In this document: positions 26,945 to 35,552 of the stretch, piece after piece
Position numbering within the stretch: position 1 is the stretch's first letter
Layout of the letters: every line of letters begins with the position of its first letter
Origin: Micropruina sp.
Lineage (GTDB): Bacteria; Actinomycetota; Actinomycetes; Propionibacteriales; Propionibacteriaceae
DNA length: 64,000 nt
NCBI GenBank assembly: GCA_016711105.1
Contig: JADJTO010000005.1
Span: 186,001 to 250,000, forward strand
Reading direction: 5' to 3'
Translations under genes and position numbers: made by a program
Notes under the pieces: model-generated
Database searches by the model: none
The model's input: only the letters and a program-made list of their open reading frames with translations
Told to the model about the DNA's origin: nothing

Positions 26945-28051
26945 TTACACCCGGGCGGCGTAGGGCAGGTCGGGGAAGGCGTCGGCCACGCCGGCGCAGG
27001 TCAGTTCGCCACCGACGGTGTTCAGGCCGAGGGCCAACGGGGCGTTTGCCGCGCACGCTTGCCGCCAGCCGAGGTTGGCCAGCTGGACGGCGTAGGGCAG
27101 GGTCGCGTTCGTCAACGCCCAGGTGGAGGTGTTGGGTACCGCCCCCGGCATGTTGGCCACGCAGTAGAAGATCGAGTTGTGCACCATGAACGTCGGGTCG
27201 GCGTGGGTGGTCGGATGGGAATCCTCGAAGCAACCGCCCTGGTCGATGGCCACGTCGACCAGCACCGAGCCGGGCTTCATCTGGGCGACCATCTCGTTGG
27301 TGACCAGTTTGGGCGCCTTGGCGCCGGGGATCAGCACCGTGCCGATCACCAGATCGGCGGCCAAGACCTGCTCCCGGACGCTCAGCGCCGTCGACACAAT
27401 GCCTTGAATCCGGTTGTCGTAGCGCCAGAAGGTGAGCCGCAGCTTCTCCAGGTCGGTGTCCAGGATGGTGACGTTGGCGCCCATGCCCAGGGCGATATTG
27501 GCGGCGTTCTGACCGGCCGTTCCGCCGCCGAGCACCACCACCTTCGCGTTCGGCACGCCACCGACCGCACCCATCAGCACCCCGCGTCCGCCTTGGGTGC
27601 GCATCATCGCGTGCGCCCCCACCTGGGGTGCCAGACAGCCGGCGACCTCCGACATCGGGTAGAGCAGCGGCAGCAAGCCGCTGGGGAGTTGCACCGTCTC
27701 GTAGGCGATGGCGGTGGTGCCCGCGTTCAGCAGCGCTTCGGTCTGCGGACGATCGGCAGCCAGATGCAGGTAGGTGAACAGGAGCAGATCGTCACGCAGG
27801 AAGCCGTACTCGGAGGCGACCGGCTCCTTCACCTTCATCACCATCTCGCCGGCGGCCCAGGTCGCCGCGGCGCCCTCGACCATGGTGGCCCCTTGAGCCA
27901 CGTACTCGGCATCGCTGATCGAGGAGCCCAGGCCCGCGCCCTGCTCGATGAACACCTGATGGCCCCGTCGGACCAGCTCATTCACCCCCACCGGGGTGAT
28001 GCCCACCCGGAACTCGTTGTTCTTGACTTCAGCGGGGACGGCAATCTTCAT
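26945..28051 (-). CDS. ald: alanine dehydrogenase
   Basis: NAD-dependent oxidative deamination of L-alanine to pyruvate and ammonia. The 368-residue protein starts MKIAVPAEVKNNEFRVGITP, with VMKVKEPVASEYGFLR, LFTYLHLAADRP, the Rossmann motif VVVLGGGTAGQNAANIALGMG and VDVAIDQGGCFEDSHPTTH, all diagnostic. The start ATG is at the N-terminal conserved block; the longer upstream frame overlaps the VOC gene region and is rejected. An alanine/Na+ symporter is present at 58.3 kb. Confidence 0.95.
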   Translation of the reverse strand: MKIAVPAEVKNNEFRVGITPVGVNELVRRGHQVFIEQGAGLGSSISDAEYVAQGATMVEGAAATWAAGEMVMKVKEPVASEYGFLRDDLLLFTYLHLAADRPQTEALLNAGTTAIAYETVQLPSGLLPLLYPMSEVAGCLAPQVGAHAMMRTQGGRGVLMGAVGGVPNAKVVVLGGGTAGQNAANIALGMGANVTILDTDLEKLRLTFWRYDNRIQGIVSTALSVREQVLAADLVIGTVLIPGAKAPKLVTNEMVAQMKPGSVLVDVAIDQGGCFEDSHPTTHADPTFMVHNSIFYCVANMPGAVPNTSTWALTNATLPYAVQLANLGWRQACAANAPLALGLNTVGGELTCAGVADAFPDLPYAARV

Positions 28052-28125
28052 GGCGGGCTTTCTTCCGGTGCGGCGTGTTCTCACGAGACTAGTGACCGGC
28101 ACCGGAAGATCGCCACTCGCCCTTG

Positions 28126-28908
28126 CTAACGGGCAGCGGGCGTCATCAGCTGGAAGGGCTCGCCGTCCGGACCGGTCGCGCTGAGCAGGCGTCCGAACTC
28201 GAAGTCGTAGGGCTCGCCGACCACGGTTCCGCCATTCGCGTTGATCACCTCGATCGCCGCGTCGACATCGTTGTGCTGGAAGCAGACCGACCAGGCCGCG
28301 GGGCCCGCCCCGGCCGGCGTGATCTCGCCGATTCCGCCAGCCGGGTACTCGCCACCGGGCACCGTGAACATCGAGTACTTCATCTCCATGCTCGAGTAGT
28401 CGCTGTAGGTGTAGCCGAAGGTGTCGGTGTAGAAGGTGCGCGCACCCTCGTAGTCCCCGGTCATCAGATCGTTCCAGGCGATCGAACCGTGAACCTCGGT
28501 GACATTGAAACCGGTGTGTTCTATGGCCTGCCAGGCTCCCACGGCGGCGCCGGTCGGGTCGATCCACATGCCCATCCAGCCCAGCGGCCCGACCTGCATC
28601 GGCGGGTACAGCGGCTTCGCGCCGTTGGCCTGGGCGGCAGCGTCGGTGGCGGCGATGTCGGTGCTGGCCAGGTAGACCGACCAGACGTTGGGGGCCTCCT
28701 CCATGCCCTCCATGGTCGGCATCAGCCCGGCAACCACCGCGCCCTCGGCCATGGCGGAGCAGTAGCCGCCGAAGTTCTCGGGGGTGGATTCGGTGAACGT
28801 CCAGCCCAGGAGGGCGCTGTAGAAGGACTGGCTGGTGCCAAGATCCTTGACCATCAGGTCAACCCAGCAAGGGGTTCCCGGGAGCCAAGCGTCGGGGTGT
28901 GCGGTCAT
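28126..28908 (-). CDS. two-domain VOC (glyoxalase/bleomycin-resistance-like) protein
   Basis: Vicinal-oxygen-chelate fold protein with two repeated betaalphabetabetabeta modules in 260 residues. Module 1 starts PCWVDLMVKDLGTSQSFYSALLGW and module 2 SIAWNDLMTGDYEGARTFYTDTFGY; each ends with a strand carrying GPLGWMGMWIDPTGAAVG or SATGPDGEPFQLMTP. Metal ligands expected in VOC enzymes are not all evident, so catalytic role is unclear. ATG 28908 is used because AGAGGAAGC lies upstream on the coding strand. Confidence 0.82.
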   Translation of the reverse strand: MTAHPDAWLPGTPCWVDLMVKDLGTSQSFYSALLGWTFTESTPENFGGYCSAMAEGAVVAGLMPTMEGMEEAPNVWSVYLASTDIAATDAAAQANGAKPLYPPMQVGPLGWMGMWIDPTGAAVGAWQAIEHTGFNVTEVHGSIAWNDLMTGDYEGARTFYTDTFGYTYSDYSSMEMKYSMFTVPGGEYPAGGIGEITPAGAGPAAWSVCFQHNDVDAAIEVINANGGTVVGEPYDFEFGRLLSATGPDGEPFQLMTPAAR

Positions 28909-28988
28909 GGTGCTTCCTCTCTCAACAAGTGACGGCGACTCTAAACGCTGGGACTGACAAAAGTCACGATGCCCTGATTGGCACGTCT

Positions 28989-31517
28989 TCACTCGTGATG
29001 CAGGGCGCGCACCACGTCCAAGCGGGCGGCGGAGCGGGCCGGCACGAACGCCGCCAGCAGCCCGAAAACCATCCCGACCCCTGCGGTCAGGGCGATCCCG
29101 CCCCAGGGGAAGGAGTAGGGCATCGGCCAGCCGATCGCGCTCATCGCCGACACCAGGGCGTAGCCCAGCCAGAGCCCTGCCAGCACCCCGAACACCGTCC
29201 CGATCAGGGAGAGCAACAGTGACTCGGCGATCACCATCCGCCTGATCTGGCGCCTCGTAGCACCGACCGCCCGCAGCATCCCGATCTCGCGGGTCCGGCC
29301 CAGCACACTGATCGCCAGGGTGTTCACCAGGGCCAGCAGCGAGGGCAGTGCCAGGGCGGCGATCAGGGAGTAGAAGATGATGATCGTGGAGTCGAACGTG
29401 ACCAGCTGTTCGTCGCGCCATTGGGCTGCCTCGTACAGCCGGAAGGCGGGGTAGTCGGCGACGATGGCGGTCATCGCGGCGGTCACGCTGGTCGGGTCGG
29501 CGCCGGGCACCCGGTTGGCCATCACCAACAGGTCGGCGGTGACGGCGAAGTCGCGGGCGAGATTCGCCTGCGACACATACACCGTCGACAGCTTGGCGTT
29601 GAGGTAGTCGTTCCCGATCCCGGCAACGTGGTAGATCCGCGGTCCGCTGGGGGTGTCCAGGTCGACCTGCTGACCGACTCGAAGGCCGTTCTGAGACGCG
29701 TAAATGCCGTTGGCGATCAGCCACCGTCCGCTACCCAGCTGGTCGAGGGCGGCGTCCGTGCTCGGGTTGTTCCACTCGAAGTCGGCCACCTCGCGGTAGC
29801 CGACCGGGTCGATCCCGATCACTTGGACGGCCGCCCCGCCGACCCGTCCTTGGGCCAGTCGCAGCGTGGAGACCGCACCGATGCCCTCAGCGCGGCGCAC
29901 CTCAGAGGCCAGCCGCGGCCCGGCGGCGACGTTGCCCTGGCTGAGGATGATCGACTGCGGAATGACCAGGTAGTCCGCGGACATGGAGCGGGTGATGTAG
30001 CTGGTGAACCCAGCGAAGACCGCGGTGACCACGGTCAACATGGCCACGATCGAGGCCAAGCCCAGCATCACCGAGGTGACCGTGATCGCGCTGCGCCCCG
30101 GGTTCCGTTGCAGGTTGCTGCGGGCGATCGCACCCTCGCGGGCGAAAGCCAGGTCGATCACCGCTCCGAACCAGTCGGCCAGCGGACTCACCGCGGCGGG
30201 GGCGGTCAGCGCGGCCCCGATCAGGAAGACCACCGCGCTCCAGCCGACCAGCTCCGAGATGCCGGTGGTCAGCGCGAACACCGAGAGCAGCAGCATCGCG
30301 GCGCCGAGCCAGGCCCGCAGCCCGACCTTGCGCTGGTAGCTCTCGCCGACTTGAGGACGCATCGCCTCCATCGGGGTCACTCGTCCGGCGGCTCTGGCGG
30401 GCAGCAGTGCCGCCGCGACGGTCACCCCGACGCCGAGCCCGATCGCCAGCGCCCAGCTGCTCGGGGCGAACACCGGATCGCCGAGGCTCTGGTGGAGCAG
30501 CCGCTCGAACAGCGGTGACATGAAGGCGAACAACGCGGTCGCCATGCCCCAGCCGGCAGCGATGCCCAACCCGGTGCCGATGATGCCCTGGATCAGTGAT
30601 TCGACCAGGAACATCCGGGTGATGGTGGCTCGCCGTGCGCCGATCGCCCGCAGCATCCCGATCTCCCGGCGCCGTTCCGCGACCACGGCCCGGAAGCTGT
30701 TCATGATGATGAAACCGGCGGTGGCCAGGGCGAACACCCCGAACATGGTGAACGCGAAGGTGCCCACCTGGAGTGAGGCGAGCAGGGAGGAGTTGGTCGA
30801 CAACCCGCCGACGTCGTAGCCCTCCCCGACCGCGCGCCGGACGGCCGCCTCGACCACCTCGCGCACCGTGCCCGGCTCGAAGGCCGCCTCTACCGCGGTG
30901 ATCCGGCCGCCGAAACCGAACAGCCGTTGGGCGGCCGACAGTGGCAGGTAGACCGTCTCCTGGCCCGGGACGGTCGCTGGGCTGAGTAGGCCGAGCACGG
31001 TCAGGCCGGTGGTCCCGACCGCTGAGGGGACGGTCAACCGATCGCCGATGCTCAGGCCCAGCCGTCCGGCAAGATCGGCCGAGAGGACGGCCACGTCAGC
31101 GTCCGCCACGGCCAGGGCGCGCCCTCGGACCAGCGTGAGGTCGCGGATCTGCGCCGCCGAGGCAGGGTCGATCCCGATCATGATCAGCTGGGTCACCTGG
31201 TCGGCGAGCGGACGATCCGGGTCACTCGGCAGCGGGACCGTCCGCTGGACCTGGGGGCTGGCCGACGCTATCCCGGGCGTCCGGGCGACCTGCTGCAGGA
31301 CCGTCACCTCGAACGGCTGGTTGAAGCTGCTGGTCACCCGCAGATCCACCTGGCCGGCTGTCGCCAGCAGGCTCCGGTTGAACACCTCGACCAAGGTCGG
31401 GGTGATCCCGTTGAGGCCGAAAATCAGCATCACCCCGAAGACCACGGCCAGCGTGGTCAACAGCGAGCGCACCCCCCGCCCCCGAAGGTAGCGCCAAGCG
31501 AGCCGCACCGAGGTCAC
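28989..31517 (-). CDS. MacB/FtsX-type ABC transporter permease
   Basis: Large permease of 842 residues with two FtsX-like halves. First helix is SLLTTLAVVFGVMLIFGL, followed by an extracellular MacB-like domain, then three helices (MFGVFALATAGFIIMNSF…). The pattern repeats from about residue 460, and the C-terminal helices include ALALPSLLALVNTLAISVLG. VAERRREIGMLRAIGARR and LGRTREIGMLRAVGATRRQ are the two copies of the coupling motif. GTG 31517 overlaps the ATPase stop by four bases. Exports lipid, peptide or drug substrate; identity unknown. Confidence 0.88.
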   Translation of the reverse strand: MTSVRLAWRYLRGRGVRSLLTTLAVVFGVMLIFGLNGITPTLVEVFNRSLLATAGQVDLRVTSSFNQPFEVTVLQQVARTPGIASASPQVQRTVPLPSDPDRPLADQVTQLIMIGIDPASAAQIRDLTLVRGRALAVADADVAVLSADLAGRLGLSIGDRLTVPSAVGTTGLTVLGLLSPATVPGQETVYLPLSAAQRLFGFGGRITAVEAAFEPGTVREVVEAAVRRAVGEGYDVGGLSTNSSLLASLQVGTFAFTMFGVFALATAGFIIMNSFRAVVAERRREIGMLRAIGARRATITRMFLVESLIQGIIGTGLGIAAGWGMATALFAFMSPLFERLLHQSLGDPVFAPSSWALAIGLGVGVTVAAALLPARAAGRVTPMEAMRPQVGESYQRKVGLRAWLGAAMLLLSVFALTTGISELVGWSAVVFLIGAALTAPAAVSPLADWFGAVIDLAFAREGAIARSNLQRNPGRSAITVTSVMLGLASIVAMLTVVTAVFAGFTSYITRSMSADYLVIPQSIILSQGNVAAGPRLASEVRRAEGIGAVSTLRLAQGRVGGAAVQVIGIDPVGYREVADFEWNNPSTDAALDQLGSGRWLIANGIYASQNGLRVGQQVDLDTPSGPRIYHVAGIGNDYLNAKLSTVYVSQANLARDFAVTADLLVMANRVPGADPTSVTAAMTAIVADYPAFRLYEAAQWRDEQLVTFDSTIIIFYSLIAALALPSLLALVNTLAISVLGRTREIGMLRAVGATRRQIRRMVIAESLLLSLIGTVFGVLAGLWLGYALVSAMSAIGWPMPYSFPWGGIALTAGVGMVFGLLAAFVPARSAARLDVVRALHHE

Positions 31518-32272
31518 AGCAGGTCCGCCTCCTCCATCGCCCGGCGGGCGGCTTCCCGCGTGCCGTCCAGGCCGGTGTCGCCGATGATCTTCCCGTCCCG
31601 CATCAGGACCAGCCGTCCGGCGTAGCTGGCGATCCGCGGATCGTGGGTGACCATCAGCACCGAGCGTCCCCACTCCCCGGCGACCTGCTGCAGCAAGGCC
31701 GCGATCTCGGCGCCCGAGCGCGAGTCGAGGTTCCCGGTGGGCTCGTCGGCCAGCACCAGCGCCGGCTCGGTGGACAGAGCCCGGGCGACGGCGACCCGCT
31801 GCTGCTGGCCGCCGGACAGCTCGTCCGGTCGGTTCCGGACGCGATCGCCGAGCCCCACCCGCTGCAGCCAGACCGTTGCTCGGGCTTCGGCGTCGCGCAC
31901 CCCGTCCAGGGTCAGCGGCAGGGCCGCATTCTCGACCGCGCTGAGCACCGGAATCAGGTTGAAGAACTGGAACACGAAGCCGATCCGGCGACGGCGGAGT
32001 TCGGTCACCTTGTCGTCACCCAGGTCGTTGAGGTCCTGCCCGTCGAGTCGGACGCTGCCCGACGTCGGGGTGTCGAGGCCGCCGATCAGGTTGAGCAGGG
32101 TCGATTTGCCGCAGCCGCTGGGGCCCATCACCGCGACGAACTCTCCGGGCGCCAGGGTCAGATCGACCCCGTCCAGGGCACGGACGGCGGTCTCGCCGCT
32201 GCCGTAATGCTTGCTCAGGGCGATCGTTTGCAGGGTCGCCGGGTTGGTGGCGAGCCCCGGGTCACTGGACAC
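31514..32272 (-). CDS. ABC transporter ATP-binding protein (MacB/LolD type)
   Basis: ATPase of the export operon, 252 residues. Walker A MGPSGCGKSTLLNLIGG, Q-loop FVFQFFNLIPVLSAVENAALP, signature LSGGQQQRVAVARALS and Walker B ALVLADEPTGNLDS followed by the H-loop LMVTHDP are all intact. The VFQFFNLIP wording is characteristic of the LolD/MacB subfamily. It overlaps the adaptor gene upstream by 11 bases and the permease downstream by 4. Confidence 0.93.
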   Translation of the reverse strand: MSSDPGLATNPATLQTIALSKHYGSGETAVRALDGVDLTLAPGEFVAVMGPSGCGKSTLLNLIGGLDTPTSGSVRLDGQDLNDLGDDKVTELRRRRIGFVFQFFNLIPVLSAVENAALPLTLDGVRDAEARATVWLQRVGLGDRVRNRPDELSGGQQQRVAVARALSTEPALVLADEPTGNLDSRSGAEIAALLQQVAGEWGRSVLMVTHDPRIASYAGRLVLMRDGKIIGDTGLDGTREAARRAMEEADLL

Positions 32273-33299
32273 GGACTTGGTCCCCGTCCTTCAGCCCGTC
32301 CAGCTGCCCGGTGACCACCGGGGTGCCGGCGCTGAGCCCGGCAGTGATTTGGACGAGCGTGTCCGTGCTGGCACCCAGGGTGACCCAGGTTTGGGTGAGC
32401 CGGTTGTCGGCCCCGACCACGAAGACCACGTTCTTGTCGTCCTGAGCCCGGACGGCCGCGATCGGCAGCACGACGGCGCCGGGGATCGAACGGGTCTCGA
32501 TGGTGACCGCGCCACTCATCCCGACCCGCAGGGCGGGGCGCTTTGTGGGCAGGCCGATCACCACCGGGAAGGCGATGCCCCCGGTTTCGGTCTGAAGCGC
32601 CAGGGTCCGAAGCTGCCGGACCGTGCCGGTCAACTCCTGCCCGGGGTGAGAATCCAGGCTGACCTTGGCCGATTGCCCGGTCTTGAGGGCGGCGATGTCG
32701 GCCTCGTCCACCAGCGCGAAGAAGCGCAGCCGGGAGTCCTCGATGATCGAGAACAGGCTCTGACCGGCGGTCACGCCGGCCCCGCGCATCGCCGCCACCG
32801 CGCCGGTCTCCGACCCCGTCGGGCCAAGGGTCAGGTGGATCGTGCCCGAGGCGGGCGCGGTGATCTTGGCCGCGGAGAGGTTCTGCCGGGCCAATCCGCG
32901 GGACGCCTCGGCGGAACGGATCGCCGCGTTTCTGGCTTGCCGGAGGCGGTAGGTCGCCGTGGGCATGGCCCGCGCGGCGGCGAGGGCGCTGTCAGCGGCC
33001 GTGACCGCGACCCGCAGTGGCCCGGTTTCCAGCGAGGCCAGCCGGTCCCCGCGCTTCACCCCGACGCCTTCGCTCACCGCCACCGAACTCAACCGCCCGG
33101 TGAGAGGCGAAAACACCCCGATCACGCGGTCGGGTTTCACCGACCCGTTGGCCGAGATGGTCACCGCCAGGTCAGTCGTGGTGGCCCGGGTGGTGCTGAC
33201 CAGCGCCCCGCCTCGACCCTGGGAAACCACGAACCCGGCGACCACGGCCAAAGCCAGTGCGCCGATCACCCCAATCGTGATCCAGCTGCGCTTGGTCAC
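32262..33299 (-). CDS. HlyD/MacA-type membrane fusion (periplasmic adaptor) protein
   Basis: First gene of the ABC export operon. The 345-residue protein has an N-terminal membrane anchor (SWITIGVIGALALAVVAGFVV), a barrel-sandwich half-lipoyl segment (GVFSPLTGRLSSVAVSEGVGVKRGDRLA), a helical hairpin (ADSALAAARAMPTATYRLRQARN…) and the second half TAPASGTIHL, then beta-barrel regions. In Gram-positive bacteria such adaptors work at the outer face of the membrane with MacB-like permeases. Confidence 0.87.
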   Translation of the reverse strand: MTKRSWITIGVIGALALAVVAGFVVSQGRGGALVSTTRATTTDLAVTISANGSVKPDRVIGVFSPLTGRLSSVAVSEGVGVKRGDRLASLETGPLRVAVTAADSALAAARAMPTATYRLRQARNAAIRSAEASRGLARQNLSAAKITAPASGTIHLTLGPTGSETGAVAAMRGAGVTAGQSLFSIIEDSRLRFFALVDEADIAALKTGQSAKVSLDSHPGQELTGTVRQLRTLALQTETGGIAFPVVIGLPTKRPALRVGMSGAVTIETRSIPGAVVLPIAAVRAQDDKNVVFVVGADNRLTQTWVTLGASTDTLVQITAGLSAGTPVVTGQLDGLKDGDQVRVQ

Positions 33300-33362
33300 G
33301 AGCCTGCCTCCTTGCCGGACGATGCTTTCAGCATCCCACCGCCCGGCAAGGTCAGCCAGATC

Positions 33363-35045
33363 TCAGACGGCGAGCCACACGGTCGTGTCGCGGGGCAGCA
33401 GTCCGGCGGCGGTCAGCTCGCCGCTGGCGACCAGAATCTCACCCTCCGGCAGGCTGATCGGGGCGTCCCCGAAGTTCACCCAGCACTGGAAATGCTCGCC
33501 GCGGGTGTAGGCCAGGACGTCGTCCGGAGTGGTGATCCAGGTCATGGCGCCGTCGCCCAACTCGGCCCGTTGGCCGCGCACCCGCAGCGCTTCCCGGTAG
33601 AACTCCAGGGTTGAGCCCTGCTGACCGTCCTGGGTGTCGGCGGCAAGGTCGGCCCACGCGGTCGGCTGCGGCAGCCACGGTTGCTCGGCTCCCTCGGGGG
33701 AGAACCCGTAGGTCTCGCCGGCGGACGTCCAGGGCAGCGGCACCCGGCAGCCGTCGCGGCCGAGGTTCTCCCCGCCGCTCTGCACCACCAGCGGATCCTG
33801 CAGGGCTGCGAACGGGATCGCCTCGGCCTCGGGCAAGCCAAGTTCCTCACCCTGGTAGACGTAGGCGCCGCCGGGCAGGCCGAACATCATCAGCGCGGCC
33901 GCGCGGGCCCGGCGCAACCCGCTCGCGAAGTCGGCCGGGTGCGGCAGGTAATGGGAGAGGAAGCGGTCCAGCGGTTGCACGAGCTCTTGCGGACGGGCGT
34001 ACCGCGACACCGGACGGCACAGGTCGTGATTGCCGAGCACCCAGGTCGGCGGGGCGCCGACGGCGGCGTGGCTGTTGATCGTCTCGTCGATGACCGCCTT
34101 CATCGGCGCGGCCAGCCACGGGGTCATCAGGAAGTCGAAGTTGAAAGCCGTGTGCAGCTCGTCCGGACGCAGATAGGCGGCCAGCCGGTCGGAACGCCCG
34201 ACCCAGATCTCGCCGCAGAAGGCGCGGGTGGGGGTGTACTCGTCGGCCACCTTGCGCCAGGCCCGGTAGATCTCGTGCACGCGTGGCTGATCCCAGTGCG
34301 GGTGGTTGACCTCCTCGGCGGTGCCCAGGGGCAGTGGGAAGGGCATGCCGTCCTCATCGGGGAAGCTCTGATCTTTGACCAGGCCGTGAGCCACGTCGAT
34401 CCGGAACCCGTCGACGCCCCGGTCGAACCAGAACCGCAGCGTCTGCTCGAACTCGGCGCGGATGTCGGGATGCTCCCAGTTCACGTCGGGCTGCTCGGGG
34501 GTGAACAGGCGCAGGTACCAATCGCCGGGGGTGCCGTCGGGGTTCGTGGTGCGGCTCCAGGCGGTGCCACCGAACGCGCTCTGCCAGTCGGTGGGCGGCT
34601 CGTCGCCGAGCGGACCGCGTCCGGGCTTGAAGATGAAGCGCTCCCGCTCGGGCGAACCGGGGCCGGCGGCTAGTGCCTGCTGGAACAGGACGTGCTGGTC
34701 GGAGGTGTGGTTGGGCACGATGTCGATGATCACCTTGATCCCCAGCGCGTGCGCCTCGGCGACCATGGCGTCGGCCTCGGCCAGGGTGCCGAAGATCGGC
34801 TCGATGTCGCGGTAGTCGGAGACGTCGTAGCCGGCGTCCTTCATCGGGGAGGGGTACCAGGGGCTGATCCAGACGGCGTCGATGCCCAGCGCCGCGAGGT
34901 AGGGAAGCTTCGAGCGGATGCCGTTCACGTCACCCACGCCGTCGCCATTGGAGTCGGCGAAGCTGCGCGGATAAACCTGATAGACGACGGCGGAACGCCA
35001 CCACTCGGCGGTCTCGTTGCGGCGGGTGCTGAGGGTCTGGGACAT
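33363..35045 (-). CDS. GH13 alpha-glucosidase (oligo-1,6-glucosidase type)
   Basis: Cytoplasmic glycoside hydrolase family 13 enzyme, 560 residues, no signal peptide. Region I IIDIVPNHTSDQH, region II GVDGFRIDVAHGLVKD (nucleophile Asp), region III RAFCGEIWVG (acid/base Glu) and region IV VLGNHDLCRP are all present, and the N-terminus WWRSAVVYQVYPRSFADSNGDGVGD is typical of alpha-glucosidases. ATG 35045 follows AAGGAAG; TTG 35048 is less likely. Two TACCGGTAAAG operators lie immediately upstream, matching one before the lacI-type gene at 37.1 kb, so repression by that regulator is inferred. Confidence 0.92.
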   Translation of the reverse strand: MSQTLSTRRNETAEWWRSAVVYQVYPRSFADSNGDGVGDVNGIRSKLPYLAALGIDAVWISPWYPSPMKDAGYDVSDYRDIEPIFGTLAEADAMVAEAHALGIKVIIDIVPNHTSDQHVLFQQALAAGPGSPERERFIFKPGRGPLGDEPPTDWQSAFGGTAWSRTTNPDGTPGDWYLRLFTPEQPDVNWEHPDIRAEFEQTLRFWFDRGVDGFRIDVAHGLVKDQSFPDEDGMPFPLPLGTAEEVNHPHWDQPRVHEIYRAWRKVADEYTPTRAFCGEIWVGRSDRLAAYLRPDELHTAFNFDFLMTPWLAAPMKAVIDETINSHAAVGAPPTWVLGNHDLCRPVSRYARPQELVQPLDRFLSHYLPHPADFASGLRRARAAALMMFGLPGGAYVYQGEELGLPEAEAIPFAALQDPLVVQSGGENLGRDGCRVPLPWTSAGETYGFSPEGAEQPWLPQPTAWADLAADTQDGQQGSTLEFYREALRVRGQRAELGDGAMTWITTPDDVLAYTRGEHFQCWVNFGDAPISLPEGEILVASGELTAAGLLPRDTTVWLAV

Positions 35046-35055
35046 CAACTTCCTT

Positions 35056-35069
35056 CTTTACCGGTAAAG
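35056..35069. promoter_or_regulatory. LacI-type operator 1 upstream of alpha-glucosidase
   Basis: CTTTACCGGTAAAG is a perfect 14-bp palindrome with a central CG, typical of LacI-family sites. It lies 11 bases before the alpha-glucosidase ATG. Confidence 0.7.
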
Positions 35070-35075
35070 GGCTTC

Positions 35076-35088
35076 TGTACCGGTAAAG
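35076..35088. promoter_or_regulatory. LacI-type operator 2 upstream of alpha-glucosidase
   Basis: TGTACCGGTAAAG is a second copy with one weaker half, 20 bases from operator 1 (about two helical turns). The identical 13-mer occurs before the LacI gene at 37108. Confidence 0.7.
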
Positions 35089-35150
35089 TTACCGGAGTTG
35101 GAGGGTGTCTGACAAGTGGCTCTGGCGGTGCGTTTGGCGCAGCGCCGGTT

Positions 35151-35217
35151 AACTTCGCGGTCGCAGGCGATCCTCAAGGCGTATAGGGCGTTGATGCACG
35201 CTCAGGACCGAGAAGTT
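35151..35217. repeat. dispersed structured repeat, family A, copy 3
   Basis: Arms AACTTCGCGGTC (35151-35162) and GACCGAGAAGTT (35206-35217) pair at 11 of 12 positions around the core CTCAAGGCGTATAGGGCG. First of three tandem copies with a 125/126-base period between the glucosidase promoter and the FG-GAP gene; the spacers also repeat (GGTGGCTGAGGCGGCCCGG). Confidence 0.75.
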
Positions 35218-35275
35218 TTCGGCCTTGGTGGCGTTGGCGGGTGGCTGAGGCGGCCCGGCCGGGTGAGTGCCGGTG

Positions 35276-35342
35276 AACTTCGCGGTCGTAGGCGACGCTC
35301 ATCGCGTATAGGGCGTTGATGCACGCTCTGGACCGAGAAGTT
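35276..35342. repeat. dispersed structured repeat, family A, copy 4
   Basis: Same arms at 35276-35287 and 35331-35342; core CGTATAGGGCGTTGATGCAC identical to copy 3. The gap 35046-35552 is filled by the LacI operators and this three-copy array; I see no gene in it. Confidence 0.75.
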
Positions 35343-35401
35343 TTCGGGCTGGGGGGGCGTGAGTGGGTGGCTGAGGCGGCCCGGCCGGGTGGGTGCCGGT
35401 G

Positions 35402-35468
35402 AACTTCGCGGTCGTAGGCGACGCTCATCGCCTATAGGGCGTTGAAGAACGCTGAGGACCGAGAAGTT
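35402..35468. repeat. dispersed structured repeat, family A, copy 5
   Basis: Arms at 35402-35413 and 35457-35468; core reads CTATAGGGCGTTGAAGAACG, slightly diverged. It ends with GAGAAGTTTCCGGAG like copy 1. Confidence 0.75.
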
Positions 35469-35552
35469 TCCGGAGCCTGGCCCACCGACGAGACGACAGG
35501 TATCAAACCGGGTGGCCTCAGCCTCTTCGCGGGAAGACCACAGGAGGTTTCC

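Noticed and set aside
35151..35468. Possible CRISPR array in the three-copy repeat
   Set aside because: Period is 125 bp, the spacers are themselves repeated and no cas gene is nearby.
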